NCBI GenBank assembly: GCA_945827465.1 | Contig: CALZOH010000048.1 | Location: forward strand, 1 to 16,103 | DNA length: 16,103 bases | From: an uncultured Prevotellaceae bacterium | GTDB taxonomy: Bacteria > Bacteroidota > Bacteroidia > Bacteroidales > Bacteroidaceae | Direction of reading: 5' to 3' | Notes under the pieces: generated by a model | The model's input: only the letters and a program-made list of their open reading frames with translations | What the model was told of the DNA's origin: nothing | Databases searched by the model: none | Position numbers and translations under genes: made by a program | In this document: one piece after another, positions 1-8,108 of the stretch | How the letters are laid out: the number at the start of each line of letters is the position of its first letter | Numbering within the stretch: position 1 is the first letter of the stretch

Positions 1-60
1 GACCTTCTCTTTAAGTTGAAGTACGGCTTTGCTATGACCACACGACCTTCTCTTTAAGTT
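1..60. repeat. Imperfect direct repeat, 43-base period
   Basis: The 17-mer GACCTTCTCTTTAAGTT occurs at 1-17 and again at 44-60. Similarity continues a little beyond each copy (GAAGTACGGCTT against AAAGAGAGGCTT). The repeat lies downstream of the MATE gene and may extend past the left window edge. Only the second copy forms a strong palindrome. Function unknown. Confidence 0.6.
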
Positions 61-69
61 AAAGAGAGG
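46..69 (-). terminator. Hairpin downstream of the MATE gene, possible terminator
   Basis: CCT-T-CTCTTTAA, G, TTAAAGAGAGG forms an 11-bp stem with one bulged T and a one-base centre (in practice a short loop). It lies 43 bases past the stop of the minus-strand MATE gene. No U-tract follows in the minus direction, so termination is only plausible. Confidence 0.35.
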
Positions 70-111
70 CTTATATACAAAAGTGAAGACCATCGTCAAT
101 ACTCAACTTAC

Positions 112-1437
112 TCACTCCGCAGACCGAAAACAGTCCAAGCGTTTCAGACGAGCATAAAAACAAGTTTGGAAACATCCTCTCAACAACAGAAAGAGGCAAA
201 AGGAGAGCCATAAGCCGTGATTACCCCAAAGCGGTTCAAAACAATAGTAGGCCGCGAAAAAACCGCATGTGGCCAATAGCATGGAGAGAAAGAGTAAACC
301 GGTTGAAGTGACTCCGATATAGATGCCGTCCCACAGAAAGGCTGCAAACCCGGCCAAAGGAATCACGGCTATCCAAAACACATCGGCCCCGGCCTGCTGC
401 AGAACGGGAGCGCTGTCGGTGAAGAGACTCAGAAACACCGGGCCACCCAACCCATACACGAGCGTAAAGAGGGCCGATAGCGAAATGCCCCATCGGAAGA
501 GGCGCACTACCATAATACGGAAGGCCGACAAACGACCGGCACCCGCATATTGACCGGCGAGGGCTTCACCGGCATTGGAGAAACCATCCATGAAGTAGGA
601 GAAGAAATAAAAGAACTGGAGCAACACGGCATTGGAGGCCAGGACAAGGTCGCCGCGACGCGCCCCGGCAATGGTGAAGAAGGAGGTGACCGACAAGATG
701 CACAACGTACGCAGGAAGATATGCTTGTTGACGTGCAGAAACCTCATGATGGCACGCCGATGAAGCACGGCAATGCCCGGCGTGGGTCTGAGATAATGCG
801 GATAACGCGTCCGCCACACCACAACAGCCAGGAGCAAGCCCACATACTGCGCTGCCAGCGTGCCCAGGGCCACGCCCTTCACCTGCCAATGGAACACAAA
901 GACAAAAAGCAGGCTGAGCAATACGTTCGACACATTTTGCACCAGGGCAATGATCATCGTGGCCCGCGTATTCTGCAAGCCGATCAGCCATCCGTTGAAT
1001 CCGTAAAGCAGAATGACAGCAGGTGCACCCCAAATGCAAATGCGGAAATAAGCCAGTGCTTCGGCCTTGACCGCCGATGAGGCATCAATGAGTTGCAAGG
1101 CCAAGCGACTGATAGGATATTGAAAGAGCAGTAACAAGAAGGATATCAAGAGGGCAAAACAGCAGGAGCGCAACAACACAGCCGTCACTTCGCCCTGCTC
1201 TCCGGCTCCAAAGGCCTGAGCCGTGAAACCACTCGTACCAGCACGCAAGAATCCGAACACCCAATAGAAAATACTAAATATCATGCTGCCCACGGCAATG
1301 GCACCCATATAGACCGGCGAACCGAGATGGCCCACAATGGCCGTGTCGGCCAAGCCAAGAAGAGGTACGGTGATGTTAGAAACAATGGCGGGAAGAGCAA
1401 TACGCAGAATAGCAGAACGAGTCATTGGGCACAACAT
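112..1437 (-). CDS. MATE family multidrug/Na+-type efflux transporter
   Basis: Polytopic inner-membrane protein of 441 residues with about twelve hydrophobic segments, the usual MATE length and layout. The N-terminus has the family pattern ILRIALPAIVSNITVPLLG followed by DTAIVGHLG (about residues 10-39). A second half with similar spacing begins near the FLHVNKHIFLRTLC stretch. MATE proteins export organic cations, dyes or drugs in exchange for Na+ or H+; the substrate cannot be read here. The gene is last in an operon after yraN and birA, starting 18 bases past the birA stop. ATG codons lie at 1437 and 1425; the second (MTRSAILR) also fits homolog N-termini, so the first four residues are uncertain. 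The sequence suits the DinF/NorM-like branch, but I would not give a symbol. Confidence 0.93.
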   Translation of the reverse strand: MLCPMTRSAILRIALPAIVSNITVPLLGLADTAIVGHLGSPVYMGAIAVGSMIFSIFYWVFGFLRAGTSGFTAQAFGAGEQGEVTAVLLRSCCFALLISFLLLLFQYPISRLALQLIDASSAVKAEALAYFRICIWGAPAVILLYGFNGWLIGLQNTRATMIIALVQNVSNVLLSLLFVFVFHWQVKGVALGTLAAQYVGLLLAVVVWRTRYPHYLRPTPGIAVLHRRAIMRFLHVNKHIFLRTLCILSVTSFFTIAGARRGDLVLASNAVLLQFFYFFSYFMDGFSNAGEALAGQYAGAGRLSAFRIMVVRLFRWGISLSALFTLVYGLGGPVFLSLFTDSAPVLQQAGADVFWIAVIPLAGFAAFLWDGIYIGVTSTGLLFLSMLLATCGFFAAYYCFEPLWGNHGLWLSFCLFLLLRGCFQTCFYARLKRLDCFRSAE

Positions 1438-1455
1438 AAAACGAGAGCAAATCCA

Positions 1456-2223
1456 TCAGGACATTTCGCGACGGTCAAACACATATTTCACTTCCTTGAA
1501 GGCATAGGTACGCTCGCGCCCCGCTTCATCGGTCAGACGAAGGCATCCGCCGGGGTCAATGCCCGAGATGCGAGCCCGGAAAAGTCCCCCGGCATCGCGG
1601 TAGAGATGATAACCTTCACGCCGATAGAGCCCTTCGCGATAGAGGGCAACCACCCGGTCGGCGTGTCCCTGCTCGAGTTCGGAATACAGGGACATGAACT
1701 CCGCAACGATTTCTTCGAGCAACGGACGCAGGCTCACGCTGTGACCGAGGATCTGACAGAGCGAAACCGGATTGGGAGGATAGGAGGAAAAACGAGTTTG
1801 GTTGACATTGATACCGGTACCTATCACGCAATACTGAAATTCCGTTCCGCGCAACGCGTTCTCGATTAAAGTACCGCTCACCTTGTCATGGCGATAATAG
1901 ATATCATTGGGCCATTTGATTTCAAAACCGGGATGCAGCCGGTTGAGCACACGACAAACCGACAACGAGGCGGCTTGCAGAAGCAGGAACTGGTGTTTGG
2001 GCGACAAAAAACCGGGACGGACGCCCAGGCTGTACAGCAGATTACGGCCCGGTTCACTCTCCCAGCGGTGGTCGGCCTGCCCCCGGCCCGCCGTCTGATG
2101 CAAAGCCTGTACCACGAGACAGGACTTCCGACAGTCACTGATACGCCGCTTCACTTCATCATTGGTAGAACCGGTTTCATCCACCACTACCCATTCACAT
2201 CTTTCGAGAAAATCCGTATTCAT
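1456..2223 (-). CDS. birA: Biotin--[acetyl-CoA-carboxylase] ligase (monofunctional)
   Basis: It activates biotin with ATP and attaches it to the biotin carrier protein of carboxylases in the cytoplasm. Family motifs are present: STN at 19-21, GRGQ...W with GRNLLYS (about 46-65), KWPND (103-107), the catalytic-type lysine in KVSGTLIE (114-121), and GTGINVNQ (135-142). A short C-terminal SH3-like part ends the protein. At 255 residues it lacks the N-terminal winged-helix domain of E. coli BirA, so it is an enzyme only and not a repressor. I chose the ATG at 2223, seven bases after the yraN stop. An upstream in-frame extension to 2337 overlaps yraN and adds residues unlike the family. It is cotranscribed with yraN and the MATE gene. 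Confidence 0.93.
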   Translation of the reverse strand: MNTDFLERCEWVVVDETGSTNDEVKRRISDCRKSCLVVQALHQTAGRGQADHRWESEPGRNLLYSLGVRPGFLSPKHQFLLLQAASLSVCRVLNRLHPGFEIKWPNDIYYRHDKVSGTLIENALRGTEFQYCVIGTGINVNQTRFSSYPPNPVSLCQILGHSVSLRPLLEEIVAEFMSLYSELEQGHADRVVALYREGLYRREGYHLYRDAGGLFRARISGIDPGGCLRLTDEAGRERTYAFKEVKYVFDRREMS

Positions 2224-2230
2224 CGTCAAG

Positions 2231-2650
2231 TCAGTTACGCAGAGAAGGGAGCGAGTCATTGAATGCACGGTATTCCTGCGCCGAATACCAGTTGTCAGCA
2301 TGAATGGCATCCTTGATATGGCGCAAGCGATAAGCATCTCCCTCCCTCACAATCGAAATCACATCAAACCGGCAGGGCATATCGACCTTCTCTCTCATCA
2401 TATAGGCATTCGCCGCCATCTTCAGATAACGCACTTTATCGCGGTCAATAGCCTCTTCGGGTTGTCCGAAACGATTGGAAGAACGCGTCTTCACCTCTAC
2501 AAAAATCAGGAAGCCTAACTTCTCGGCCACTATGTCCAACTCATGATGACCGTCACGCCAGTCGAAACTGCGAATATTGTAATCGTGCAAAATCAGAAAA
2601 CGCCGGGCAATCATTTCGCCCCATCGGCCCAAGTCATTATGCGCTGCCAT
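2231..2650 (-). CDS. yraN: YraN family (UPF0102) putative endonuclease-like protein
   Basis: A 139-residue cytoplasmic protein with the restriction-endonuclease-like fold expected of UPF0102. The core is visible: LGRWGE near residues 7-12, then ELDIVAEKLGFLIFVEVKTR with E37, D39, E52 and K54 as the nuclease-type acidic/lysine residues, followed by FGQPEEAIDRDKVRYL. The family is widespread and conserved but its role is not settled. The ATG at 2650 gives MAAHNDLGRWGE, the usual N-terminus; an in-frame TTG two codons upstream is less likely. It is the first gene of the yraN-birA-MATE operon, with a well-formed promoter whose -7 box ends 20 bases before the start codon. Confidence 0.9.
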   Translation of the reverse strand: MAAHNDLGRWGEMIARRFLILHDYNIRSFDWRDGHHELDIVAEKLGFLIFVEVKTRSSNRFGQPEEAIDRDKVRYLKMAANAYMMREKVDMPCRFDVISIVREGDAYRLRHIKDAIHADNWYSAQEYRAFNDSLPSLRN

Positions 2651-2669
2651 ATACAAGAAAATTCGGGTG

Positions 2670-2700
2670 CAAAATTAAGACTTTTACAGATTATTGCAAA
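2670..2700 (-). promoter_or_regulatory. Promoter of the yraN-birA-MATE operon
   Basis: Read on the minus strand: TTTG (2697-2700), 19 bases, then TAATTTTG (2670-2677). This matches the Bacteroidetes primary-sigma consensus TTTG-N19-TAnnTTTG exactly. The start site would fall near 2663, leaving a leader of about 13 bases. Confidence 0.75.
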
Positions 2701-2709
2701 TTAAAATAA

Positions 2710-2717
2710 TACCTTTG
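2710..2717 (+). promoter_or_regulatory. -7 box of the tadA-pyrH promoter
   Basis: TACCTTTG matches TAnnTTTG. No good -33 TTTG lies 19-21 bases upstream. The box sits 10 bases from the -33 box of the divergent yraN promoter, so the two polymerase sites overlap. The predicted start near 2723 gives a leader of about 65 bases containing a hairpin. Confidence 0.5.
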
Positions 2718-2736
2718 TAGACAAATGCGGATAGCG

Positions 2737-2764
2737 CGTCTTGCCCCCTGGGCAGCGACAGACG
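2737..2764 (+). promoter_or_regulatory. Structured 5' leader of the tadA-pyrH transcript
   Basis: CGTCT-TGCCC (2737-2746) can pair with GGGCA (2750-2754) and AGACG (2760-2764) around a CCT loop, with GCGAC bulged on the 3' side. It lies inside the predicted untranslated leader. No known riboswitch class is recognised. Confidence 0.3.
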
Positions 2765-2789
2765 ACTAACCCCAACTTCCCCAATTGAT

Positions 2790-3221
2790 ATGGACGACCA
2801 ATATTTCATGAAGAAAGCCCTCGAAGAGGCTCGGCGAGCTCTGGAAATGGACGAAGTACCCATCGGAGCCGTTGTCGTAAGCAACGACCGGATCATTGCC
2901 CGCGGTCATAACCTCACGGAGCACCTCAACGACGTAACGGCTCATGCCGAGATGCAAGCCATTACGGCCGCAGCCAACTATCTCAACGGAAAATACCTCA
3001 ACGACTGCACCCTTTACGTCACCGTGGAACCCTGCACGATGTGTGCCGGTGCCTTAGGATGGTCGCAAATAGGGCGCATTGTTTATGGAGCCTCCGACCC
3101 TAAGCGGGGTTACATGAGTTACGCTCCACTGGCCCTCCATCCGCGTACGCAAGTTACGGCCGGAGTTTTGGCTGACGAAGCAGCCTCATTGATGAAAGAA
3201 TTTTTCAAAAAGAAGAGATAA
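2790..3221 (+). CDS. tadA: tRNA adenosine(34) deaminase TadA
   Basis: It converts adenosine to inosine at the wobble position of a tRNA anticodon in the cytoplasm, using zinc. The 143-residue protein has the cytidine/deoxycytidylate deaminase fold. Motifs: PIGAVVV (24-30), zinc ligand H52 and catalytic E54 in TAHAEMQA, and PCTMCAGA with ligands C82 and C85. GALGWSQIGRIVYGASDPKRG follows, as in bacterial TadA. Length and motif spacing are normal. The ATG at 2790 begins MDDQYFMKKALEEA, the usual start, with no Shine-Dalgarno. It heads an operon with pyrH, 26 bases downstream. Its promoter overlaps that of the divergent yraN operon. Confidence 0.95.
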   Translation: MDDQYFMKKALEEARRALEMDEVPIGAVVVSNDRIIARGHNLTEHLNDVTAHAEMQAITAAANYLNGKYLNDCTLYVTVEPCTMCAGALGWSQIGRIVYGASDPKRGYMSYAPLALHPRTQVTAGVLADEAASLMKEFFKKKR

Positions 3222-3247
3222 ACATACAATAACACTAACAACTCAAT

Positions 3248-3958
3248 ATGACAAAGTTTAAACGAATACTCTTAAAGTTGAGCGGCGAAAGTCTGGCCGG
3301 TCAGCAAGGACATGGCATCGATGTAGACAGACTCAATGACTACGCCCGCCAAATCAAAGAAGCCCACGACATGGGGGTAGAAATCGGTATTGTAATTGGT
3401 GGAGGCAACATCTTCCGCGGATTAAGCGGTGCCGGCAAGGGTTTCGACCGCGTAAAAGGCGATCAGATGGGCATGTGCGCCACCGTTATCAACTCCTTAG
3501 CCCTAAGTAGTGCCTTAGGCGCTATTGGAGTAACAGCACGCGTGCTGACAGCCATCCGCATGGAGCCCATCGGCGAGTTTTACAGCAAGTGGAAAGCCTT
3601 AGAATGTCTGCAACGCGGCGAAGTGGTCATCATGAGTGCCGGAACAGGCAATCCTTACTTCACTACCGATACGGGCTCGTCACTGCGCGGCATCGAAATA
3701 GAAGCCGATGTCATGTTAAAGGGAACACGCGTCGACGGCGTCTACACGGCTGACCCCGAAAAAGACCCAACGGCTACGAAATTTCACGATATTACGTATG
3801 ACGAAATCTATCACCGCGGCTTAAAAGTCATGGACCTCACGGCTACTACCATGTGCAAAGAGAACAACCTGCCTATCTACATCTTCAACATGGATGTATA
3901 TGGCAACTTAAAGAAAGTGCTCGAAGGGGAAGAAATCGGAACCCTCGTCCACAACTAA
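3248..3958 (+). CDS. pyrH: Uridylate kinase (UMP kinase)
   Basis: It phosphorylates UMP to UDP with ATP, a step of pyrimidine nucleotide synthesis feeding RNA and cell-wall precursors. It is a hexameric cytoplasmic enzyme of the amino-acid-kinase fold. Visible motifs: KLSGESLAG (10-18, phosphate-binding lysine), GGGNIFRG (51-58), GDQMGM (71-76, UMP contact), GTGNPYFTTDT (132-142) and the nucleotide region KGTRVDGVYTADPEKDP. At 236 residues it is full length. It follows tadA by 26 bases with no separate promoter seen, so it is probably cotranscribed. The usual neighbour frr (ribosome recycling factor) is not next to it here. Confidence 0.97.
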   Translation: MTKFKRILLKLSGESLAGQQGHGIDVDRLNDYARQIKEAHDMGVEIGIVIGGGNIFRGLSGAGKGFDRVKGDQMGMCATVINSLALSSALGAIGVTARVLTAIRMEPIGEFYSKWKALECLQRGEVVIMSAGTGNPYFTTDTGSSLRGIEIEADVMLKGTRVDGVYTADPEKDPTATKFHDITYDEIYHRGLKVMDLTATTMCKENNLPIYIFNMDVYGNLKKVLEGEEIGTLVHN

Positions 3959-3990
3959 CTCCTCACCCGGAGTCATCCGGTCATCCCATT

Positions 3991-4022
3991 CCGTCGGTCA
4001 GCAACTCCAAGCCGACCGACGG
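3991..4022 (+). terminator. Hairpin after pyrH, candidate terminator
   Basis: CCGTCGGTC (3991-3999) pairs perfectly with GACCGACGG (4014-4022) over a 14-base loop. It starts 33 bases after the pyrH stop. TAACATTT follows, not a strong U-tract, so it could terminate or stabilise the 3' end. Confidence 0.45.
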
Positions 4023-4103
4023 TAACATTTAACCAACGAAGGGAAATATCTGTTAGAAAACCATCCTGACAATTCACAACTATCCTACAACTATTCTTCA
4101 AAG

Positions 4104-5666
4104 ATGAAATCATTACTTACCTATCTCCTCCTCAGTTTTTCACTTTTAACACCGGCTTCGGCCGACTGGTATGTTTCGCCCACGGGCAACGACACTCATC
4201 AAGGAAACAAGAGCCATCCGTTGCGCACCATTGCAGCTGCCCTCCAACGGGTCAGTCCGGGCGACACGGTTTTTCTGCGTGAAGGCAGCTACGGCGAATT
4301 TGTCGTTCCGAAACAATCGGGTGAACCCGGGCGACTGATTACCTTGAAAAGTTTTCCGGGCGAAACGGCCAAGATCGACGGTACCCATCTTCAGGTCAAA
4401 GGTTGGAAGCAGGCACTCGTGCAAGTGGTCGATGTTGACTACCTACAGTTTGAGAACCTGCACGTCTGTCACAGTCACGACGCAGCCAACAATACCGACC
4501 CGGAGGGCATCTACATCGGAGGGAGTTCCTCCAATATCTCACTGCGTGGATGTAAGGTCTACGACATCAAAAACGACTGTTTGGTGCTCGACTCAGGCGA
4601 TGACTGGCGCAGTGCACATGCTATCTTGGTACTCGGAACGAATAATGAGAAACCCATCCGCAATCTGCTCATCGAGGGCTGTGAAGTTTTCGACATTCAT
4701 AGCGGCACGAGCGAGAGCGTAACCCTGGCCGGCAACGTCACCGACTTCACCATTCAAGACAACGAAGTGCACGACGTTGAAAACATCGGTATCATCATTG
4801 CGGGCGGAGACAACCTGAACCCGGGTGGAGACATCTCGGTCAACTTTGCACGTAACGGTGTGGTAAGACGTAATCGTGTCTATCGCTGCACCCATGAATT
4901 GTCTCAGGACTTTTGGAGTCAATCCGTATCGAACGGTGGGGCGATCGGCATTTACCTTTGCGGCAATGCCAACACCATCGTGGAACAAAACGAAGTATTT
5001 GCCTGTGACCGCGGCATCGGATTATGCAGCGAGAGTTATAAGTTGCAGACACGCGACTGTATCGTGCGCCATAACTTCGTCTACAACAATGTTCGCACAG
5101 GCATTTATCTGGGAGCTTATTTAGGTTTCGACGGTTTGAGCACCAAATCGTGTTATATTGTCAACAACACCCTCTTCAACAACAACCAAAAGGGAGGTCA
5201 GTTGAACGGTACCAACAATTACCTCAAGGTCAATGACCGCGACAACAGCAGTGAGGGTGAAATCAGGCTGTCGGAACTATGCGAAGAAAACGTAATAGCC
5301 AATAATATCATCTATGCGGTGACCGACAGAGACATTTATATCAGGAAATACACCACCTCGGGGAAGAACAATTTCATTGGCGGCAACCTCTACTACTCCC
5401 CCACCAAGAAGAACCACAAGTGGATGTGGGACGGCAAGGAATATACCGACTTTGCCTCCTGGCAGCAAGCCAGTGGCGACCTGACGTCTCACTTCGACCG
5501 GCAGCCGCAGCTACGCAGCACGAAAGCGGAGCATCCCGACCTGCATCTGAAGAAGTCATCACCCGCTCGTGGGAAAGCGCTCGTGCTGAGAGGTTATGCC
5601 ATGGGAACCCGCGACATTGACGACGAACCCCTGCAACAAGTCGTCAACATTGGGGCAGATCAATAA
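4104..5666 (+). CDS. Secreted right-handed parallel beta-helix protein, substrate unknown
   Basis: 520 residues. Residues 1-20 are a signal peptide ending ASA, so the mature protein starts DWYVSPTGND. The opening (WYVSPTGND...HPLRTIAAAL...GDTVFLREGSY, 22-63) is the typical cap of pectate-lyase-like or DUF1565-type beta-helices. A long run of coils follows with Asn-rich turns (for example IRNLLIEGCEVFD, DFTIQDNEVHDVENIGI, NTIVEQNEVFACDRGIGL, CIVRHNFVYNNVRTGIYLG). The C-terminus ends in NIGADQ, a common finish in this class. Such proteins often bind or cut acidic polysaccharides at the cell surface or in the periplasm. I see no catalytic set that fixes a lyase family, and no SusC/SusD pair or sulfatase nearby, so the substrate is open. 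It appears monocistronic and converges on the minus-strand operon with three bases between stops. Confidence 0.85.
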   Translation: MKSLLTYLLLSFSLLTPASADWYVSPTGNDTHQGNKSHPLRTIAAALQRVSPGDTVFLREGSYGEFVVPKQSGEPGRLITLKSFPGETAKIDGTHLQVKGWKQALVQVVDVDYLQFENLHVCHSHDAANNTDPEGIYIGGSSSNISLRGCKVYDIKNDCLVLDSGDDWRSAHAILVLGTNNEKPIRNLLIEGCEVFDIHSGTSESVTLAGNVTDFTIQDNEVHDVENIGIIIAGGDNLNPGGDISVNFARNGVVRRNRVYRCTHELSQDFWSQSVSNGGAIGIYLCGNANTIVEQNEVFACDRGIGLCSESYKLQTRDCIVRHNFVYNNVRTGIYLGAYLGFDGLSTKSCYIVNNTLFNNNQKGGQLNGTNNYLKVNDRDNSSEGEIRLSELCEENVIANNIIYAVTDRDIYIRKYTTSGKNNFIGGNLYYSPTKKNHKWMWDGKEYTDFASWQQASGDLTSHFDRQPQLRSTKAEHPDLHLKKSSPARGKALVLRGYAMGTRDIDDEPLQQVVNIGADQ

Positions 5667-5669
5667 AGT

Positions 5670-6857
5670 CTACAAACGAATATAGATTTTGCGGCGATAT
5701 AAAGGAAGGGCCATCAGGTAACAGAGCAGAAGGAACAACAGCGCATAGGCTAACGACGCATTAAGCTCGCCCATCACGGGAACCATGCTCTGATAAATCC
5801 ATCCGTGCAGAGAGAGCGTCCGCTCACCGGAACTCACCTGTACACTGCCCAAAAGTATGGCCACGATGTCGCTCATCAGATACATGAAGAGGGGATTCAC
5901 GCCAAAAGACTGGAAGAAGTGACTCCAACGCACCTTTTTGCGCTCGTCCACTACATATATTAATAGTGCTAAGAGCGTACTGCCCATTCCGCAGGTGGTC
6001 AGCACAAAGGTGGGTGACCAGATCTTTTTGTTGATGGGACAACCGAAGTGAAGCAAAAGGCCGGAGAAAGTGAGCACTCCACCCAGCAAAAGCAGAAAGA
6101 GCATCTTATCCCTCAACGAACGGCCGGCGGCACTCCCCTCTCCCAGCTCACGCCCCACACAAAAACCGATGAGAACGTGCGCCCACGAGGGCAAAGTGCT
6201 GAGCAAGCCTTCGGGATCGATGCCATTATCGTTATAGAGATGTTGAGAGCCCAAAAGAGCATGGTCCACCAGGCTCAGCAGATTGTGCTCTTCAGTCCCA
6301 TAATAATATCCGTTGCCGCCAAAGAGCAAAAGGGCATAGCACAAGAGCAATCCGACGATGAACTTGGGCAAATGACGGTGAGGAAGAAGCATTACCGTAA
6401 AGGCAGTAAGCCCATAACAAATGGCCAAACGGGCCAGTACACCCGTAAGACGAATCGTCGGAAAACTCCAAGCGGCTTCGCACAAACGTCCGAAGAAGTC
6501 AGGAGCCATCGCGTCAGGATTTCCGTGCCAATAGTGACAGAAGCGCGAAAACCACACAATGAAGAGTCCTACCAAATAAAGACCTACCACACGACGAAGC
6601 ACCTTCGCAGCCGAAGTCTTTGTGAGCCGGAAGCCGTACTTTCGTAAGGAAAGATAGGTGGACATTCCCATGATGAACATGAAGAAGGGGAAAACCAGAT
6701 CGGTAGGCGTCAGTCCGTTCCACCGGGCATGGGCCAGCGGCGCATACAAATAGCCCCACGAACCGGGATTGTTGACCAATATCATTCCCGCAATCGTAAT
6801 GCCTCTCATCACGTCCAGGGCTACGATGCGCGAAGAAGGTTGATGAATGTTGTCCAT
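5670..6857 (-). CDS. HGSNAT/DUF5009-type membrane acyltransferase (paralog 1)
   Basis: 395 residues with about ten hydrophobic segments. The N-terminus SRIVALDVMRGITIAGMILVNN leads to HARWNGLTPTD-LVFPFFMFIMG. H43 in HARWNGL aligns with the acetylated active-site histidine of human HGSNAT, which moves an acetyl group from cytosolic acetyl-CoA to a terminal glucosamine on the far side of the membrane. Other family marks: GVLARLAICYG, DPEGLLSTLPS, NKKIWSPTFVL. NagX of N-acetylglucosamine gene clusters is a known bacterial relative without a firmly established reaction. It is last in the amidase-phosphoesterase-NamZ operon. The ATG at 6857 is two bases past the namZ stop; an in-frame GTG at 6860 overlaps that stop by one base. 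A role in acylating or handling an amino sugar from peptidoglycan is inferred from context. Confidence 0.87.
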   Translation of the reverse strand: MDNIHQPSSRIVALDVMRGITIAGMILVNNPGSWGYLYAPLAHARWNGLTPTDLVFPFFMFIMGMSTYLSLRKYGFRLTKTSAAKVLRRVVGLYLVGLFIVWFSRFCHYWHGNPDAMAPDFFGRLCEAAWSFPTIRLTGVLARLAICYGLTAFTVMLLPHRHLPKFIVGLLLCYALLLFGGNGYYYGTEEHNLLSLVDHALLGSQHLYNDNGIDPEGLLSTLPSWAHVLIGFCVGRELGEGSAAGRSLRDKMLFLLLLGGVLTFSGLLLHFGCPINKKIWSPTFVLTTCGMGSTLLALLIYVVDERKKVRWSHFFQSFGVNPLFMYLMSDIVAILLGSVQVSSGERTLSLHGWIYQSMVPVMGELNASLAYALLFLLLCYLMALPLYRRKIYIRL

Positions 6858-6859
6858 CA

Positions 6860-8107
6860 CTACTTATACAGATAATATTTCTTTGAAAGCTGCTTAAAGG
6901 CAGCTACATCTTTATACCAATAAGGCTTTACGTCGTCCCAGCGATAGGTGCGACTCATGCGTTCACGTATCTGCTTGGAGCCACACACTAGGTCGAACAT
7001 CCTGAAACGCTTCGGATCGGCTACCTCAAATACCTTTTGTTCGGGCCAAAGTGCTGCAACTTCCTGCATCACGAGGAACTGTATATCGGTCAGCGGAGCC
7101 TTGCGATAATCCAGGAAGTGCACCTGCACACCTTGTATTTGCTCGCCCTGCATGGCAGCATAGAAAGGTTTCAGATAAATGGGGCGGAATACCACACCGG
7201 GAACCTGCAATGCGTTTAATCTTTTCGATAGTTTCAGGGCATCCACCCAAGGAGCGGCAAACATTTGGAAAGGTATCGTATAACCAACACCGATATTCAT
7301 ATAGCTAAATTCACCTAAAATACCGCTCACGGGATAGCTCACCGCCGAAACGGGTTGAGGAATATGGGGTGATGAAGGAATCCACTGGAGGCCGGTATCC
7401 TCATAATTCATCTTGCGCTTCCATCCTTTCATCTTAACCACCGTCAACCGGCAGGGCTTCTCCCCTTTCAACATCCGTTCGCCATTGAGCATCATGGCCA
7501 ACTCGCCACATGTGAGACCATATATATAAGGTATCTTGAACTGGCTGACAAAAGATATGCAATCATCTTCGGTCAAACACCCTTCGACTTTCTCTCCACC
7601 CAAGGGATTGGGACGGTCGAGCACGATGAATTCCTTGTCGAGTTCAGCAGCCGTTTCCATGGCCAGACCCATAGAACTGATATAGGTGAACGAACGGCAA
7701 CCTATATCCTGAATGTCGTAAACCAGTACATCCACATCTTTCAACATTTCGGGCGTGGCCTTGCGGGTCTTGCCGTAAAGAGAATAGACAGGCAGCCCGG
7801 TCGAGGGGTCTCGATTGTCGTCTACCTTATCGCCGGCATGCTGATTACCCCTTACTCCATGCTCAGGACCATAAAGGGCTGTGAGTTTTACGCCCGGTGC
7901 CTGATAGAGAATGTCGATGGTCGACTGCATTTCATTGTCAACACCCGTCGGGTTGGTAATCAAACCCACTCTCTTGCCTTGCAGCAACTTGAAGTTTTGG
8001 GATTTGAGCACTTCGATACCGGTTTTGATGCGTATCTCGGCCGCACGCACGGGCAAAAGGCTGATGCAAAGCACCAGACAACAGAACAGCAGTTGTTTTC
8101 TCTTCAT
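6860..8107 (-). CDS. namZ: Exo-beta-N-acetylmuramidase NamZ (DUF1343, GH171)
   Basis: 415 residues with a signal peptide (MKRKQLLFCC... ending about residue 23, PVRAA), so it is exported. DUF1343 motifs are clear: GKRVGLITNPTGVD (44-57), LYGPEHGVRG (78-87, with a conserved acidic residue E82), DVDVLVYDIQDIGCRSFTYI (124-143), VLDRPNPLGG (162-171) and YGLTCGELA. The B. subtilis family member (YbbC/NamZ) removes MurNAc from the non-reducing ends of peptidoglycan fragments, and its gene sits with those of the amidase AmiE and NagZ. The pairing with an amidase gene here supports the same use. Its ATG follows the upstream stop after one base. No MurNAc kinase, etherase or transporter gene is in the window, so where the product goes is not visible. 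Confidence 0.9.
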   Translation of the reverse strand: MKRKQLLFCCLVLCISLLPVRAAEIRIKTGIEVLKSQNFKLLQGKRVGLITNPTGVDNEMQSTIDILYQAPGVKLTALYGPEHGVRGNQHAGDKVDDNRDPSTGLPVYSLYGKTRKATPEMLKDVDVLVYDIQDIGCRSFTYISSMGLAMETAAELDKEFIVLDRPNPLGGEKVEGCLTEDDCISFVSQFKIPYIYGLTCGELAMMLNGERMLKGEKPCRLTVVKMKGWKRKMNYEDTGLQWIPSSPHIPQPVSAVSYPVSGILGEFSYMNIGVGYTIPFQMFAAPWVDALKLSKRLNALQVPGVVFRPIYLKPFYAAMQGEQIQGVQVHFLDYRKAPLTDIQFLVMQEVAALWPEQKVFEVADPKRFRMFDLVCGSKQIRERMSRTYRWDDVKPYWYKDVAAFKQLSKKYYLYK

Positions 8108-8108
8108 A

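Noticed and set aside
550..1080. Open frame on the plus strand opposite the MATE gene
   Set aside because: Low-complexity hydrophilic translation antisense to a clear membrane protein; a shadow frame.
2224..2337. Upstream start for birA at 2337
   Set aside because: It would overlap yraN by about 107 bases and add 38 residues unlike other BirA proteins; the ATG at 2223 fits the junction.
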